From NCBI GenBank assembly GCA_022800625.1, contig JAAWQR010000015.1:1-51866 (forward strand): DNA of 51,866 nt, given 5' to 3'. The stretch's first letter is position 1. Each line of letters begins with the position of its first letter. The notes under the pieces are model-generated. The model had not been told where the DNA came from and did no database searches. It worked only from the letters and a program-made list of their open reading frames with translations. Positions 23,942 to 33,042 of this stretch are shown here, piece after piece. A program made the translations under genes and the position numbers. This DNA is from Clostridiales bacterium (GTDB lineage Bacteria > Bacillota > Clostridia > Oscillospirales > CAG-272).

Positions 23942-25642
23942 TTAATTCTGTACATTGTGGTGCGCTCCGTCGGAATATGAGGAAAGAGCAGCAAATGTGT
24001 ATCCGTCAGCATTTGCCCGATCGATTATCTCCTGAAGCGCATCGGCGGTAGAACCCTTGGCGTTGGTGTCGTGCATAAGCACAACGTTTCCTCTGCCGTG
24101 CTTCAGTCCGTTTATGACATTTCCGATTACCGCATCACGGCTCACATGTCCTCCTGCGGCGTCTCCGCTCGAAATGTTCCAGTCAAAGTAATGGTAACCG
24201 AGCTGTTCAACGAGAGGACAAAGAGTGCTCATGATTCCCGCCGAGTAACGGCGGCTTATAATATTTGAAGAGCCTCCCGGGAAGCGTATTAGATCAGTGC
24301 TGTAACCGAAGTCATCTATCAGACGGCGGCGAAGCGATTCTATGTTGTCAAGAAATGCTTCGGGAGAGGAATAGATCGCCGCATAATCGTGTGAATATCC
24401 GTGAATTCCGATCGTATGCCCTTCATCTATCATTCGAGATAAAAGCGGCTTGTTCCCGTCGGAATAATTTACTATAAAAAATGTTGCTTTAACGTTATTC
24501 TCTTTAAGAATATCAAGAATCCGAGGAGTTATAATATTTGACGGACCGTCGTCAAATGTCAGATATACGGTCGAACCGCTGACCATACCGTGCCCGTTTA
24601 CCGCGCCTTCAATCGGAGTCGGCTTTTCGTATACTCGAACGGTTCTGATTTTCTGCGAACGGTTGCCCTTTGAATCTTCAGCAGAATATATTACCGCATA
24701 TTCGCCTGCCGTATTCGTGTCGGGGGAACCGCTTACGGTAATGCTTTCGCCGACGTCTCCGTCAAAATCATCTGTAGCGCCGAAACCGCGCTCGGTGTAT
24801 GCTTCGCCTCGGCACAGATATAGATAAGTTCCGCCGTTCAGAGTGATTTCGGGAGCTGTGTTGTCTGTTACCGTAACTGTTCGTGACGCTTCAGCTTTGT
24901 TTCCGGCAGCGTCGCAAACGGAGTAGTTAAATGTAAAGACGCCTTCCGTACCGCGTACATAGTCTGTTGAAACAGTAATCTTTTCGCTTATATCTTCGTC
25001 AAGATCGTCGATTGCGGTGCAGCCGGGATCAATATAATCGGGTGTGTTTATTTCAAGATTTTCTTCACCTGAAAGTGTAAGCACAGGCGGCACGATATCT
25101 TTGATCGTAACTATTCTTTCAGCTTCTGCGGTGTTTCCGAACGAATCCGAAACTGTATAAGTGACTGTGCATGTACCGTCCGACGACTCGCTTTTAGAGA
25201 TTTTAACCTTTTCGCTCAAATTTCCGTCATAGTTGTCGAAAGCCTCATAACCCGGCTCGTCATAAAGGCTCATCGAGGATACAGTCATCTTGCTGTCTCC
25301 TTTAAGATTTATTTCAGGAGGCGCAGTGTCGTTGACTTTCACGTGCCTTGTAACAGAATATTCTTTTCCGTGATAGGTCAAAGAATATACAACCGTGTAA
25401 TCGCCGAGCGTTTCGGTGTCAACATCGGATCTGACACGGAGCCTGTCCGAAATGTCAAGCCATAAATATTTTGCAGTGCACCCTTCGTCAAAGTATTCCG
25501 TAAATACCTGTGCCTCGGTATCGGCAGAGCCGATGAGATTTATATTTACATCTGCAAAAAAATATATAAGTACGGCTGCTGCCGATAAAACACATATAAT
25601 TAAGACTAAAGCACCAATAAGAATCTTTCTTTTATTTTTCAT
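23942..25642 (-). CDS. polysaccharide deacetylase with four Ig-like (DUF5011-type) repeats
   Basis: 566 aa, anchored by an N-terminal helix (residues about 8-30). Four repeats of about 75 aa follow (turns such as DTAPPEINLKG, DIVPPVLTLSG, DNTAPEITLNGG), then a NodB-type carbohydrate esterase domain (about 365-560): motif 1 TFDDGPS, motif 2 HGYSHDY (metal His pair), motif 3 RFPGG, and a late LMHD-type motif VVLMHDT. Predicted to N-deacetylate peptidoglycan or another surface glycan outside the membrane, with the Ig-like part as a spacer. A strong minus-strand promoter precedes it. Ribosome binding site weak. Confidence 0.9.
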   Translation of the reverse strand: MKNKRKILIGALVLIICVLSAAAVLIYFFADVNINLIGSADTEAQVFTEYFDEGCTAKYLWLDISDRLRVRSDVDTETLGDYTVVYSLTYHGKEYSVTRHVKVNDTAPPEINLKGDSKMTVSSMSLYDEPGYEAFDNYDGNLSEKVKISKSESSDGTCTVTYTVSDSFGNTAEAERIVTIKDIVPPVLTLSGEENLEINTPDYIDPGCTAIDDLDEDISEKITVSTDYVRGTEGVFTFNYSVCDAAGNKAEASRTVTVTDNTAPEITLNGGTYLYLCRGEAYTERGFGATDDFDGDVGESITVSGSPDTNTAGEYAVIYSAEDSKGNRSQKIRTVRVYEKPTPIEGAVNGHGMVSGSTVYLTFDDGPSNIITPRILDILKENNVKATFFIVNYSDGNKPLLSRMIDEGHTIGIHGYSHDYAAIYSSPEAFLDNIESLRRRLIDDFGYSTDLIRFPGGSSNIISRRYSAGIMSTLCPLVEQLGYHYFDWNISSGDAAGGHVSRDAVIGNVINGLKHGRGNVVLMHDTNAKGSTADALQEIIDRANADGYTFAALSSYSDGAHHNVQN

Positions 25643-25675
25643 ACCCGAACCGTCCGTTTTGTTTTGTCACTTACA

Positions 25676-25704
25676 ATTTTACCACCGTTTTCGACAATTT
25701 TCAA
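25676..25704 (-). promoter_or_regulatory. promoter of the deacetylase gene
   Basis: On the minus strand TTGAAA (25704-25699), 17-nt spacer, TAAAAT (25681-25676). Confidence 0.8.
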
Positions 25705-26023
25705 CATAACTTCGGAATTTATCTGCTAAAAGTATAATATATGTTATTATTACCGTGTAAAGATAATTTAATGAAAGAGATCACATGATTTTTCAAAGCG
25801 GCGGCTGATTTCGATTCTGAGAATACAACTGTTTGAACGGAGGAAAATGCCGTTTTTTAACGCCCATATACGGAGTACTGAATTTAAAGTGAATGAGCTT
25901 GTTAGATCACATAACTGAAAGCGAAATGTCCCACTGCAGCGGTTTCCATTTGCTTTTTTCAGCGGGAGATTTGCCTCCCGACGAAACGCTGCAGACTGAA
26001 CTTTGCCCCTTGTTGAAAATGAG
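25705..26023. other. intergenic stretch with a possible structured RNA
   Basis: No gene seen. CTGCAGCG (25934-25941) pairs with CGCTGCAG (25986-25993), enclosing CGGGAG / CTCCCG (25963-25968 with 25975-25980), a nested two-stem layout. An isolated TATAAT lies at 25735-25740 and an AACGG..CCGTTTTTT terminator-like run near 25838-25860. Nothing more can be supported. Confidence 0.35.
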
Positions 26024-26052
26024 TTGACAAGAGGTTATATATCCTGTATAAT
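26024..26052 (+). promoter_or_regulatory. consensus promoter of the GH95-type operon
   Basis: TTGACA (26024-26029), 17-nt spacer, TATAAT (26047-26052), a full match to the sigma-A consensus. The 5' UTR would be about 96 nt. Confidence 0.88.
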
Positions 26053-26154
26053 TATTTGAGTGTTTAACACTTTTCATAACCTTTAAAAATAAATTTTATG
26101 GCCGCAAACAGAGATTTTCATAGTCTCTCGGAGAAGCGGCGGAAAGGTATATAA

Positions 26155-28362
26155 ATGCTGCCAAGTGTACAAAATGATTTAATGTTTCACGGTCCCATAA
26201 AGAGCTGGGATGAAGGACTTCCCCTCGGAAACGGAGGTTCAGGCTGTCTTATTTGGGGCGACGGACGCGAGCTTCGTCTCTCGCTTGACAGAGTCGATCT
26301 ATGGGAAACAACTCCCTGCCAAAAGGTAAACCGTGAAGATTTCACTTATGAAACTATGTACCGCATGGTAAAAGAGGAGAAATGGGATGAAATATTTGAC
26401 CTTTTCGATTCTCCGTGCGAGTGTCCTTATCCTACAAAGCTTACCGCAGGTAAAATTATACTTAATTTCCCGACGACCGAGGATATGAACTCTCATCTCT
26501 CCCTCTCTCAGGCTTTGGCGGATGTTGAGCTGAAGACCGCTGACGGAGATGTAAAGCTTAAAGTGTTCATGCACGCAACGAAGCAGGCGGGATTTATGCT
26601 CATGGATCGTGTGCCGGAAAATTTCGCATGGAGAGTTGAATATCCGGCTTATAATTTCGGCGAAAAGAAAGAGCTTCTCGACCACGGACGCTTTTTCGGC
26701 GACAACGGTCTTACTCTCTTTACATATACGCAGCCTGAAACCGTCGAAACGGAAAACACAAAAGGCTTTTATTTTACCATCAGTGAAAACGACCGCTACG
26801 GAGTTATGATGCGCCGCTACAGCACACCGCAGGGTGAGCTGTTTATATGGGATTCCGAGAGAGCGGCTGATTTTGAAACTTTGCGCGAAAAGCTCCCCTC
26901 AAAGCTTGACGCATTGGCTGAGACAGGCTTTGATGCATGTCTTGATTCTCATAAAGCATGGTGGAAAAATTACTGGAATCAGAGCGGAGTACATATTTCT
27001 GACAGTCTGTTTGAAAAGAACTGGTATATTACGCAGTATCTTCTCGCTTCATGCTCCAGAGAAGGCTCGCTTCCGATGCCGCTTCAGGGCGTATGGACAG
27101 CCGATGACGGCGAGTTGCCGCCGTGGAAGGGCGACTATCACCACGACCTCAATACTCAGATGAGCTATTATTCGTATCTAAAGGCAAATCACCTCGGAGA
27201 GGGAAAATCCTTCCTTGATTTCCTGTGGGATCTTATGCCTGCCGCAGGAGCGTTTGCAAAGAAATTTTATAATGCGGAGGGCATATGCCTGCCTGCCGTT
27301 ATGACGGTAGAGGGCGTACCGATCGGCGGTTGGCCGATGTATGCTTTCTCTCCCACATGTCAGGTTTGGTTGTGCAATATGTTTGAGCGTCACTACAGCT
27401 ATACCGGAGACGAGGATTTCCTTCGCGATCGTGCATATCCCTATATGAAGGAAACAGGACGCTTTATTATGTGCATGCTGAAGGAGGGAGATGACGGACT
27501 TCTCCGTCTGCCGCTTTCATCGTCACCCGAAATACACGATAATCTTCCGGGATCATGGCTCACGCCGAACAGTAACTATGATCTTGCTCTTATGCGTTAT
27601 CTGTTCACACAGCTCACGGAGCTTGCGGACAAGGTGTGCCCTGAGGACAAGCAGATTTGGAGCGAAACGCTTGCAAAGCTGCCTCAGCTTGCAGTAAACG
27701 ACAAGCATGTATACCGCCTTGCTCCCGATGAAGACCTGAAGGAATCTCACAGACACTTCTCACACCTTATGGCGCTGTATCCGCTCCGCCTTACGGAATA
27801 CGATACTCCCGAAAACCGCGAAATAATCGATGCGTGCGTCGATGATCTTGAGCTTCTCGGCACAGGTCTTTGGGTTGGTTACTCATTCTGCTGGATGGCT
27901 CAGATATATATTCTTCAGGGCAACGGAGAGGGCGCTGCGGCTCAGCTTGAGCTGTTTTGGAGATATTTCTGCTCACAGAACGGCTTCCATTTGAACGGAG
28001 ACTACAAAAAAGGCGGATTCTGCACTTGGCACTACCGTCCGTTTACTCTTGAAGCTAATATGATGGCTGCCGACGCTGTGCAGGAAATGCTCCTTTACAG
28101 CGGAAAAAATGAAATTCGTCTTTTCCCCGCGGTTCCCGAACATTTTGAAAGCGCTGAATTTGATACGTTCCGCGCACAGCACGGACTTCTTGTCAGCGCA
28201 AAGATGGAGAAACATGCCGTCACTGAAGTAAAACTTCATGCTGAAAAGCCGTGTACAGTTATATTAAAAGACGGAGCGTCGCTCTCACCCGTATGCACAG
28301 GACTTGATTGCATTACGGAAGCGCTTGAAAACGGCGACCTGCGCCTGACCTTCAAGGCGTAA
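26155..28362 (+). CDS. GH95-like glycoside hydrolase (alpha-L-fucosidase type), cytoplasmic
   Basis: 735 aa with no signal peptide. The N-terminal beta domain has WDEGLPLGNGGSGCLIWGD and LSLDRVDLWE, matching the GH95 opening. The (alpha/alpha)6 barrel shows PLQGVWTADDGELPPWKGDYHHDLNTQMSYY split by family-like motifs, SSSPEIHD (the likely general-acid region) and SHRHFSHLMALYPL. These are the landmarks of GH95 fucosidases or galactosidases. Cytoplasmic location implies that it works on imported oligosaccharides. GAAAGG lies 7 nt before ATG 26155. The next gene follows by 35 nt. Residue-level substrate specificity cannot be read from this sequence. Confidence 0.8.
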   Translation: MLPSVQNDLMFHGPIKSWDEGLPLGNGGSGCLIWGDGRELRLSLDRVDLWETTPCQKVNREDFTYETMYRMVKEEKWDEIFDLFDSPCECPYPTKLTAGKIILNFPTTEDMNSHLSLSQALADVELKTADGDVKLKVFMHATKQAGFMLMDRVPENFAWRVEYPAYNFGEKKELLDHGRFFGDNGLTLFTYTQPETVETENTKGFYFTISENDRYGVMMRRYSTPQGELFIWDSERAADFETLREKLPSKLDALAETGFDACLDSHKAWWKNYWNQSGVHISDSLFEKNWYITQYLLASCSREGSLPMPLQGVWTADDGELPPWKGDYHHDLNTQMSYYSYLKANHLGEGKSFLDFLWDLMPAAGAFAKKFYNAEGICLPAVMTVEGVPIGGWPMYAFSPTCQVWLCNMFERHYSYTGDEDFLRDRAYPYMKETGRFIMCMLKEGDDGLLRLPLSSSPEIHDNLPGSWLTPNSNYDLALMRYLFTQLTELADKVCPEDKQIWSETLAKLPQLAVNDKHVYRLAPDEDLKESHRHFSHLMALYPLRLTEYDTPENREIIDACVDDLELLGTGLWVGYSFCWMAQIYILQGNGEGAAAQLELFWRYFCSQNGFHLNGDYKKGGFCTWHYRPFTLEANMMAADAVQEMLLYSGKNEIRLFPAVPEHFESAEFDTFRAQHGLLVSAKMEKHAVTEVKLHAEKPCTVILKDGASLSPVCTGLDCITEALENGDLRLTFKA

Positions 28363-28397
28363 GTTAACAAAAATTCACCCGAAAGGTATTATTAAAT

Positions 28398-31295
28398 ATG
28401 AAACTTGATTTCCGAATCGATTGGGGATACCAGTATCTGTATTCGAGAAGACACTATCATCCCGTTTATATTTGGGATGGAGAGCTGTCCTGCGACGGCG
28501 GAAAAATTGAAAAAATATTTAAGCTTGACTATCCCGTAATTTGGTATGGACCGGGACAGAGTGCGAAAGAAACCTTGCTTGATGAGCCGAAGTGGCAAAG
28601 CCGCACAAAGCGCGGTCTTGCGGGCATCAGAATAGAAGCAGATACCGACGCGGGTGCTGTTTTCACACTGAATACAGTCAGCGGAAGCTTTACTTTCACT
28701 GCTGCAGATATAGCAGAGAAGGGCAGAATAGAATTTCCCGTCGGACCTGAATATCTCGGCTGTTTTGTAACCGTAACGCTCACGGATTATCTTTGGTTCA
28801 GACCTGAATCGAAAGCGAACGAGCAGATATTTGACTATGACAAGCTTGATCTTCCCGTACACGATTGGTCGAGAATGAAGCTTGCGTGGCTGTCTCCCGG
28901 AGAGAGCGTATCAATAGAGGTTGATATTCCCGAAAGCTCCGCCGATTACAGCGAAACCGTATTCCATACGATAGCTATGGGTGCGCCCGATTATTCGGCG
29001 GAAAAAGAATCTCAGGTTGAGGGAGAAATGAGCTTTTCTCTCCTGTGCGACGGTGAAAATATACTTGATTTCAAGAGATATTACAGATACCATGACTTTT
29101 GTATCCAAATGCTTGAAGACGATCTGAAATGTGTCCGTATTCCGAGCGGAAGACATACTCTGACGCTTGTAAACCGTCATGATTCTTTCTCTCTTGCAAT
29201 AAGCCGTATAATCGTCAAGCAGTCCGAATATTCTCACGGTCAGATAAGCGTTCCCGAATGGGCTCTGAGCGGTGAGAGAGTAATCGGCAAGGTTTTTGCA
29301 GCAAGAAATGATGCTTTGACGATCTTTGCAGGAGATAAAAAAATAAGCTGTGACTGTACCTGCGGCTGGAATGAGTTTGCTTTTACTGCCTGCGGAGAGG
29401 GAAACATGAGCATTTCCTGCGGAAACTTTGAAGCACAGATAGAAGTGTATGACTGCGGCACGGAAAAATATCCAGTAAAGGTTGGTTACGATCTCACGGC
29501 TATACCTCATGACAGAAACGGATATATGGACTGGTTGCTTGACTATACTCAGAGAACAAAGCTTGGTAATTATATCATGTTCCGCAGTTTTAACGGTGCG
29601 CCTGAAGAAGACGCAATGTATGCTTGGGGAAAATTCTGTAAGGATCACGGTATGTATGTCAGCGCATGCCGAAATTATCTTGACGGCTCGCTTGCCCGCG
29701 GCGCGGGAGAGATGTTCAATGACTGCGGTCAGCATGAATATCCGGGACTTATATACGCGGCTGATCCGCGTGAGCCGTATTGCTCTGACGATATGAAGAC
29801 AGCGTCCGAAAAGTTTATGGCGTTTCTTAAAGAGGATATAGATAAGTCGCATACTGTGTGCGATACCGCCGCGTTCGGAGACGCAAGCGGAGGAATCAGA
29901 TATTCGTTCCTTGCTGGAGCAGATTTTGTGCGTGCGGAAACGATGGTTCCGCATACTATGTCGCTTCTCAGTCAGGCAAGAGCCGCAGCGGAATCTCTCG
30001 GAGAGGGACGCTGGGGCGCGCATATCGCGATCCAGCACTGCTATCAGCCGTACCGTGAAACTCATATGGGACAGTATTTTCTGTCTCTCATGCAGCCGTG
30101 GATGATGGGAGCTGAGGTAATATACGAGGAAGATTCGCTGTTCAATATGTGGAGCGAAGAGCGTCAGGCATGGGATGATGCTCTCGTCAAGGGCAAGCGC
30201 GATATGACGAGAAGCTTCTTCAAATATGTAAGCACACATCCGAGACGAGGCAAATGCCGCCGCAATATTGCATTTCTTGAAGGCCGCTATGCCGCTCCGT
30301 TCAACGGATTTATCTGCGATGTTGAGCAGGATCCGCACTATTCCGTATGGGGCGCGTTCGGCAATGATTCCGCAGAATGGGGACATGCTCAGCCTGAAAA
30401 ATGCCGTCAGATACTTGACGTTCTTATGAAAGGAGCCTCCACTCACCCGTTCAGACAGAAGTTTGAAAAACGCCGCTTCTATTTCTCAGGAACTCCGTTC
30501 GGAGATTTTGACTGCGTTCCTGCCGAAGCATCTGCGGATTATTTTGAAAATTATAAACTCATGCTCAATCTCGGATGGAATACCATGATTGATGAAGACT
30601 ACGAAAAGCTTTTGAAATTTGTAAAAGACGGCGGAGTGCTTCTCACAGGAATTCCGCAGTTCAGCACGCATACAAAACGCGACTTTCTGAAGGATATGAA
30701 TGACCTCGCGCTTTACCGCGGAGGAGATCTCAGCGAGCTTTGCGGACTTCGTGTAAACGGCAGAGGAACAGAGTACTCAGGACAGTGGAACTCACCGCTC
30801 AAAAATGTTGTTTGCGAGCCTGAACTCTCGGCAATGCCGAGCGATGACACGAATGAGGACGGTACAGCTTACCTTTGCGATGTTACACTTGACGGAGCGG
30901 AGATCGTGGCATGGGATGCCGCAACGGGGGATCCCATGCTTGTCAGGTATAAGCTCGGCCGGGGATTTGTCTATACGCTTACCCTGCACGCATATCCGGG
31001 ACATGAAAAATTCCAAAAATTCTCTGCGGCATGGACAGAGTATCTCAGCCGTCAGGCTATGGGAGACGTGTATGTTAAAGATCCGACCGAGACGGTCTTC
31101 TGGACAGTCTGGGAGGACGAGGACGGCGTCGGCAAAACTCTCATGATGCTCAATACAGATTGGACTGAAAAGGGAAATGAAAAACAGGCAGAGATCGTGA
31201 CTCCGGCGGGAAGTATGACGATATCAGTAAAAGAGCGCGAAGCTCTTATCTGCAAAGTTACGGATAAGATAGAGCTGTCACGCGTAACGCTGTAA
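28398..31295 (+). CDS. large cytoplasmic protein, unrecognised, probable glycoside-processing enzyme
   Basis: 965 aa with no signal peptide. I do not recognise the family. The first 350 residues are beta-rich (two sandwich-like parts). Residues about 360-640 look like a TIM barrel (VGYDLTAIPHDRNGYMDW, MFRSFNG, VSACRNYLDG, GADFVRAETM, WGAHIAIQHCYQPY, AEVIYEEDSLFNMW). Residues about 690-800 have DGGVLLTGIPQFSTHTKRD, as in the Rossmann-like domain that follows the barrel in some glycosidases. Acidic residues at strand ends (CDTAAFGD, RAETM, YEEDS) could be catalytic. It is co-transcribed with the GH95-like gene (GAAAGG 11 nt before the ATG), so it probably works on the same glycan. A 511-codon frame on the opposite strand is a shadow. 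Confidence 0.7.
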   Translation: MKLDFRIDWGYQYLYSRRHYHPVYIWDGELSCDGGKIEKIFKLDYPVIWYGPGQSAKETLLDEPKWQSRTKRGLAGIRIEADTDAGAVFTLNTVSGSFTFTAADIAEKGRIEFPVGPEYLGCFVTVTLTDYLWFRPESKANEQIFDYDKLDLPVHDWSRMKLAWLSPGESVSIEVDIPESSADYSETVFHTIAMGAPDYSAEKESQVEGEMSFSLLCDGENILDFKRYYRYHDFCIQMLEDDLKCVRIPSGRHTLTLVNRHDSFSLAISRIIVKQSEYSHGQISVPEWALSGERVIGKVFAARNDALTIFAGDKKISCDCTCGWNEFAFTACGEGNMSISCGNFEAQIEVYDCGTEKYPVKVGYDLTAIPHDRNGYMDWLLDYTQRTKLGNYIMFRSFNGAPEEDAMYAWGKFCKDHGMYVSACRNYLDGSLARGAGEMFNDCGQHEYPGLIYAADPREPYCSDDMKTASEKFMAFLKEDIDKSHTVCDTAAFGDASGGIRYSFLAGADFVRAETMVPHTMSLLSQARAAAESLGEGRWGAHIAIQHCYQPYRETHMGQYFLSLMQPWMMGAEVIYEEDSLFNMWSEERQAWDDALVKGKRDMTRSFFKYVSTHPRRGKCRRNIAFLEGRYAAPFNGFICDVEQDPHYSVWGAFGNDSAEWGHAQPEKCRQILDVLMKGASTHPFRQKFEKRRFYFSGTPFGDFDCVPAEASADYFENYKLMLNLGWNTMIDEDYEKLLKFVKDGGVLLTGIPQFSTHTKRDFLKDMNDLALYRGGDLSELCGLRVNGRGTEYSGQWNSPLKNVVCEPELSAMPSDDTNEDGTAYLCDVTLDGAEIVAWDAATGDPMLVRYKLGRGFVYTLTLHAYPGHEKFQKFSAAWTEYLSRQAMGDVYVKDPTETVFWTVWEDEDGVGKTLMMLNTDWTEKGNEKQAEIVTPAGSMTISVKEREALICKVTDKIELSRVTL

Positions 31296-31327
31296 ATCCT
31301 GCTTGCCTGCAAATCAAAATTGAATAA

Positions 31328-31381
31328 TAAAAGGCGCAGACTTGATGGAGGATACTATAAGATTCATGTCTGTGCCTTTTG
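31328..31381 (+). terminator. terminator of the GH95-type operon
   Basis: AAAAGGCGCAGACTTGA pairs imperfectly with TCATGTCTGTGCCTTTT (31329-31345 with 31364-31380), with a run of T at the 3' side. Confidence 0.75.
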
Positions 31382-31399
31382 CAAAACACTGAAAATTAA

Positions 31400-31447
31400 A
31401 GAAGCTGTGTCCCGTATTTACAGAACACAGCTTTGCTTTTTTATATG
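31400..31447. terminator. bidirectional terminator, end of the lipoprotein gene
   Basis: AAGCTGTGT pairs with ACACAGCTT around a loop of about 14 nt (31401-31433); TTTGCTTTTTTAT follows on the + strand and CTTTAATTTT on the minus strand. Confidence 0.75.
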
Positions 31448-31449
31448 CT

Positions 31450-32946
31450 TTATTTTTCGTTTTGTATAGCTTCGATCATATTATCCAATTCCAATGTCGC
31501 CATTCTGATCGATGCTCTGTATGTTGACGCAAGGCCTTCGATATTGCTGGCTAACATACCATCAATAGTCTTTGCAATCTCACCCCATTTATAGATATCG
31601 GCAAGATCATACTTCTTTGTAGTATATATGAGATCAAGCATCCGTCTTTCATCAATACCGTCGGCGCTTCTGCCCTTGAGAAGTTTATCGTAGTAAGCAG
31701 GCTCCAAATGTTTTTCCGATAAAGCAGCCATAGCTTCAATGAGATATGCGCTCATTTCCGTATCTTTTGCCGATTTGGAAATGAATATGGCAGCTGTACG
31801 GTCTGCTTTACAGTAAGAAATGTAATTCTCCTGAGTTTCGTCTTTTTTCGGAATCGGAAGAATACCGAACTCAGTTTCTCTTTCGAGAACGTCGGCAGCG
31901 CGCCCCATATTGTCGAGCCAGAACAGGAACTTTCCGTCATCCCATGCGTCTTCAGCTGTATAGGTAGAACCACTTCCGAGAATTATTACATTGTCGTTGT
32001 GTATGTTCTGTGTTTTATCATTTAAGAACGACGCAATTTTTTCCATATAGCTTACAGTATTATTGTCAAGCTGATTCGGAAGAGTCGGCTTTCCGTCAGC
32101 ATCGCGTCCCGACAGCGTTATACCGCCGCCCATAAGCAAGTCGATGCCGCCTTGAGCATAGTATCTGTACGTATCGTTTCCTGTCGGTACAACTGAAGCG
32201 ATCTCCTGCATCTTATCTATGGTCCATGTTCCGTCATTGACATAGGAATAAATATCCCCGATGTTGTATTTGGCAGCCATATCTTTGCTGTATATAATAG
32301 CCGCGGGATCAGAATAATGACCGGTAACGACTTTACCTGTCAGGTAGTATAGCCTTTCGCCTATAGATAACTGCTCTTCAAGATCATTAAGCCACCATGA
32401 CTTGGAGAAGTTTAAAGCCGGAAGATCATCTACAGGTCTTATAGTGCCGTCAATCAGCATGTTTGTTCCGCCTATCATAATGTTGCATATGATAATGTCG
32501 TATTCACCTGTCCTTGCCATAGTATCTGTTTTGACCTTGTCGGCTATTTCAAGGCTCGGAGCACCGTCAGTATAACCTTCTCCGGTTGCCAGGACAGATG
32601 TCATTTTTACGTTAAATTTGTCTTCAATCTCCATGTTGCGCCGATAAAGCGCGTCGCTTGTAAGATTTCCCGTTATTGCCTCCTCGGTAGGAAGGTCTGT
32701 ATCTCTTGAAATGACGGTAACGGTTTTTCCGTTATATCCGCCGCATTCTTCTGCAAGCTCAGCTACATATTTGTCAACATAATCATAGGTTGAGTCGGCA
32801 TTTCCGCCTGTTTGTGAAACCTCACCCGATTCATTTGTCGGCTTTTTTGAATCGGTATTATCTTTGTCGCATGAAGCCATTAATGCTGCTGTCAATGACA
32901 GAAGCAGTACTGCAGCTGTGATTTTCTTTACCATATTTACTATCAT
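31450..32946 (-). CDS. extracellular solute-binding lipoprotein, paralogue 1
   Basis: 498 aa. Signal peptide with lipobox LMASC (Cys26), a Ser/Thr/Asn-rich spacer, then an ABC-type solute-binding fold. It shares a distinctive order of motifs with the gene upstream (33043-34506): YNGKTVTVISRD, LYRRNMEIEDKFNVKM, ATGEGYTDGAPSLEIADK, KSWWLNDLEEQLSIGE, YTAEDAWDDGKFLFW, ETEFGILPIPKKDE and the closing YDLADIYKWGEIAKTI. No permease or ATPase gene is next to it. GAGGT lies 5-8 nt before ATG 32946. Ligand unknown; location next to the glycosidase genes suggests an oligosaccharide. Confidence 0.82.
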   Translation of the reverse strand: MIVNMVKKITAAVLLLSLTAALMASCDKDNTDSKKPTNESGEVSQTGGNADSTYDYVDKYVAELAEECGGYNGKTVTVISRDTDLPTEEAITGNLTSDALYRRNMEIEDKFNVKMTSVLATGEGYTDGAPSLEIADKVKTDTMARTGEYDIIICNIMIGGTNMLIDGTIRPVDDLPALNFSKSWWLNDLEEQLSIGERLYYLTGKVVTGHYSDPAAIIYSKDMAAKYNIGDIYSYVNDGTWTIDKMQEIASVVPTGNDTYRYYAQGGIDLLMGGGITLSGRDADGKPTLPNQLDNNTVSYMEKIASFLNDKTQNIHNDNVIILGSGSTYTAEDAWDDGKFLFWLDNMGRAADVLERETEFGILPIPKKDETQENYISYCKADRTAAIFISKSAKDTEMSAYLIEAMAALSEKHLEPAYYDKLLKGRSADGIDERRMLDLIYTTKKYDLADIYKWGEIAKTIDGMLASNIEGLASTYRASIRMATLELDNMIEAIQNEK

Positions 32947-33042
32947 AACTACCTCGTGCTTGAAATCAACTGATATCCGCTTTTCGATATTTTATTTTAA
33001 TCTTAATACCTGCAGTTTATAAATTTTATCTGAAACTCAGTT

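Noticed and set aside
25916-25929. cre-like site TGAAAGCGAAATGT before the GH95-type operon
   Set aside because: The second half departs from the cre consensus at several fixed positions and it lies far upstream of the promoter.
28911-30446. 511-codon open frame on the minus strand
   Set aside because: Lies entirely inside the 965-aa gene on the + strand; its length reflects codon bias of that gene, and its protein has no domain-like pattern.
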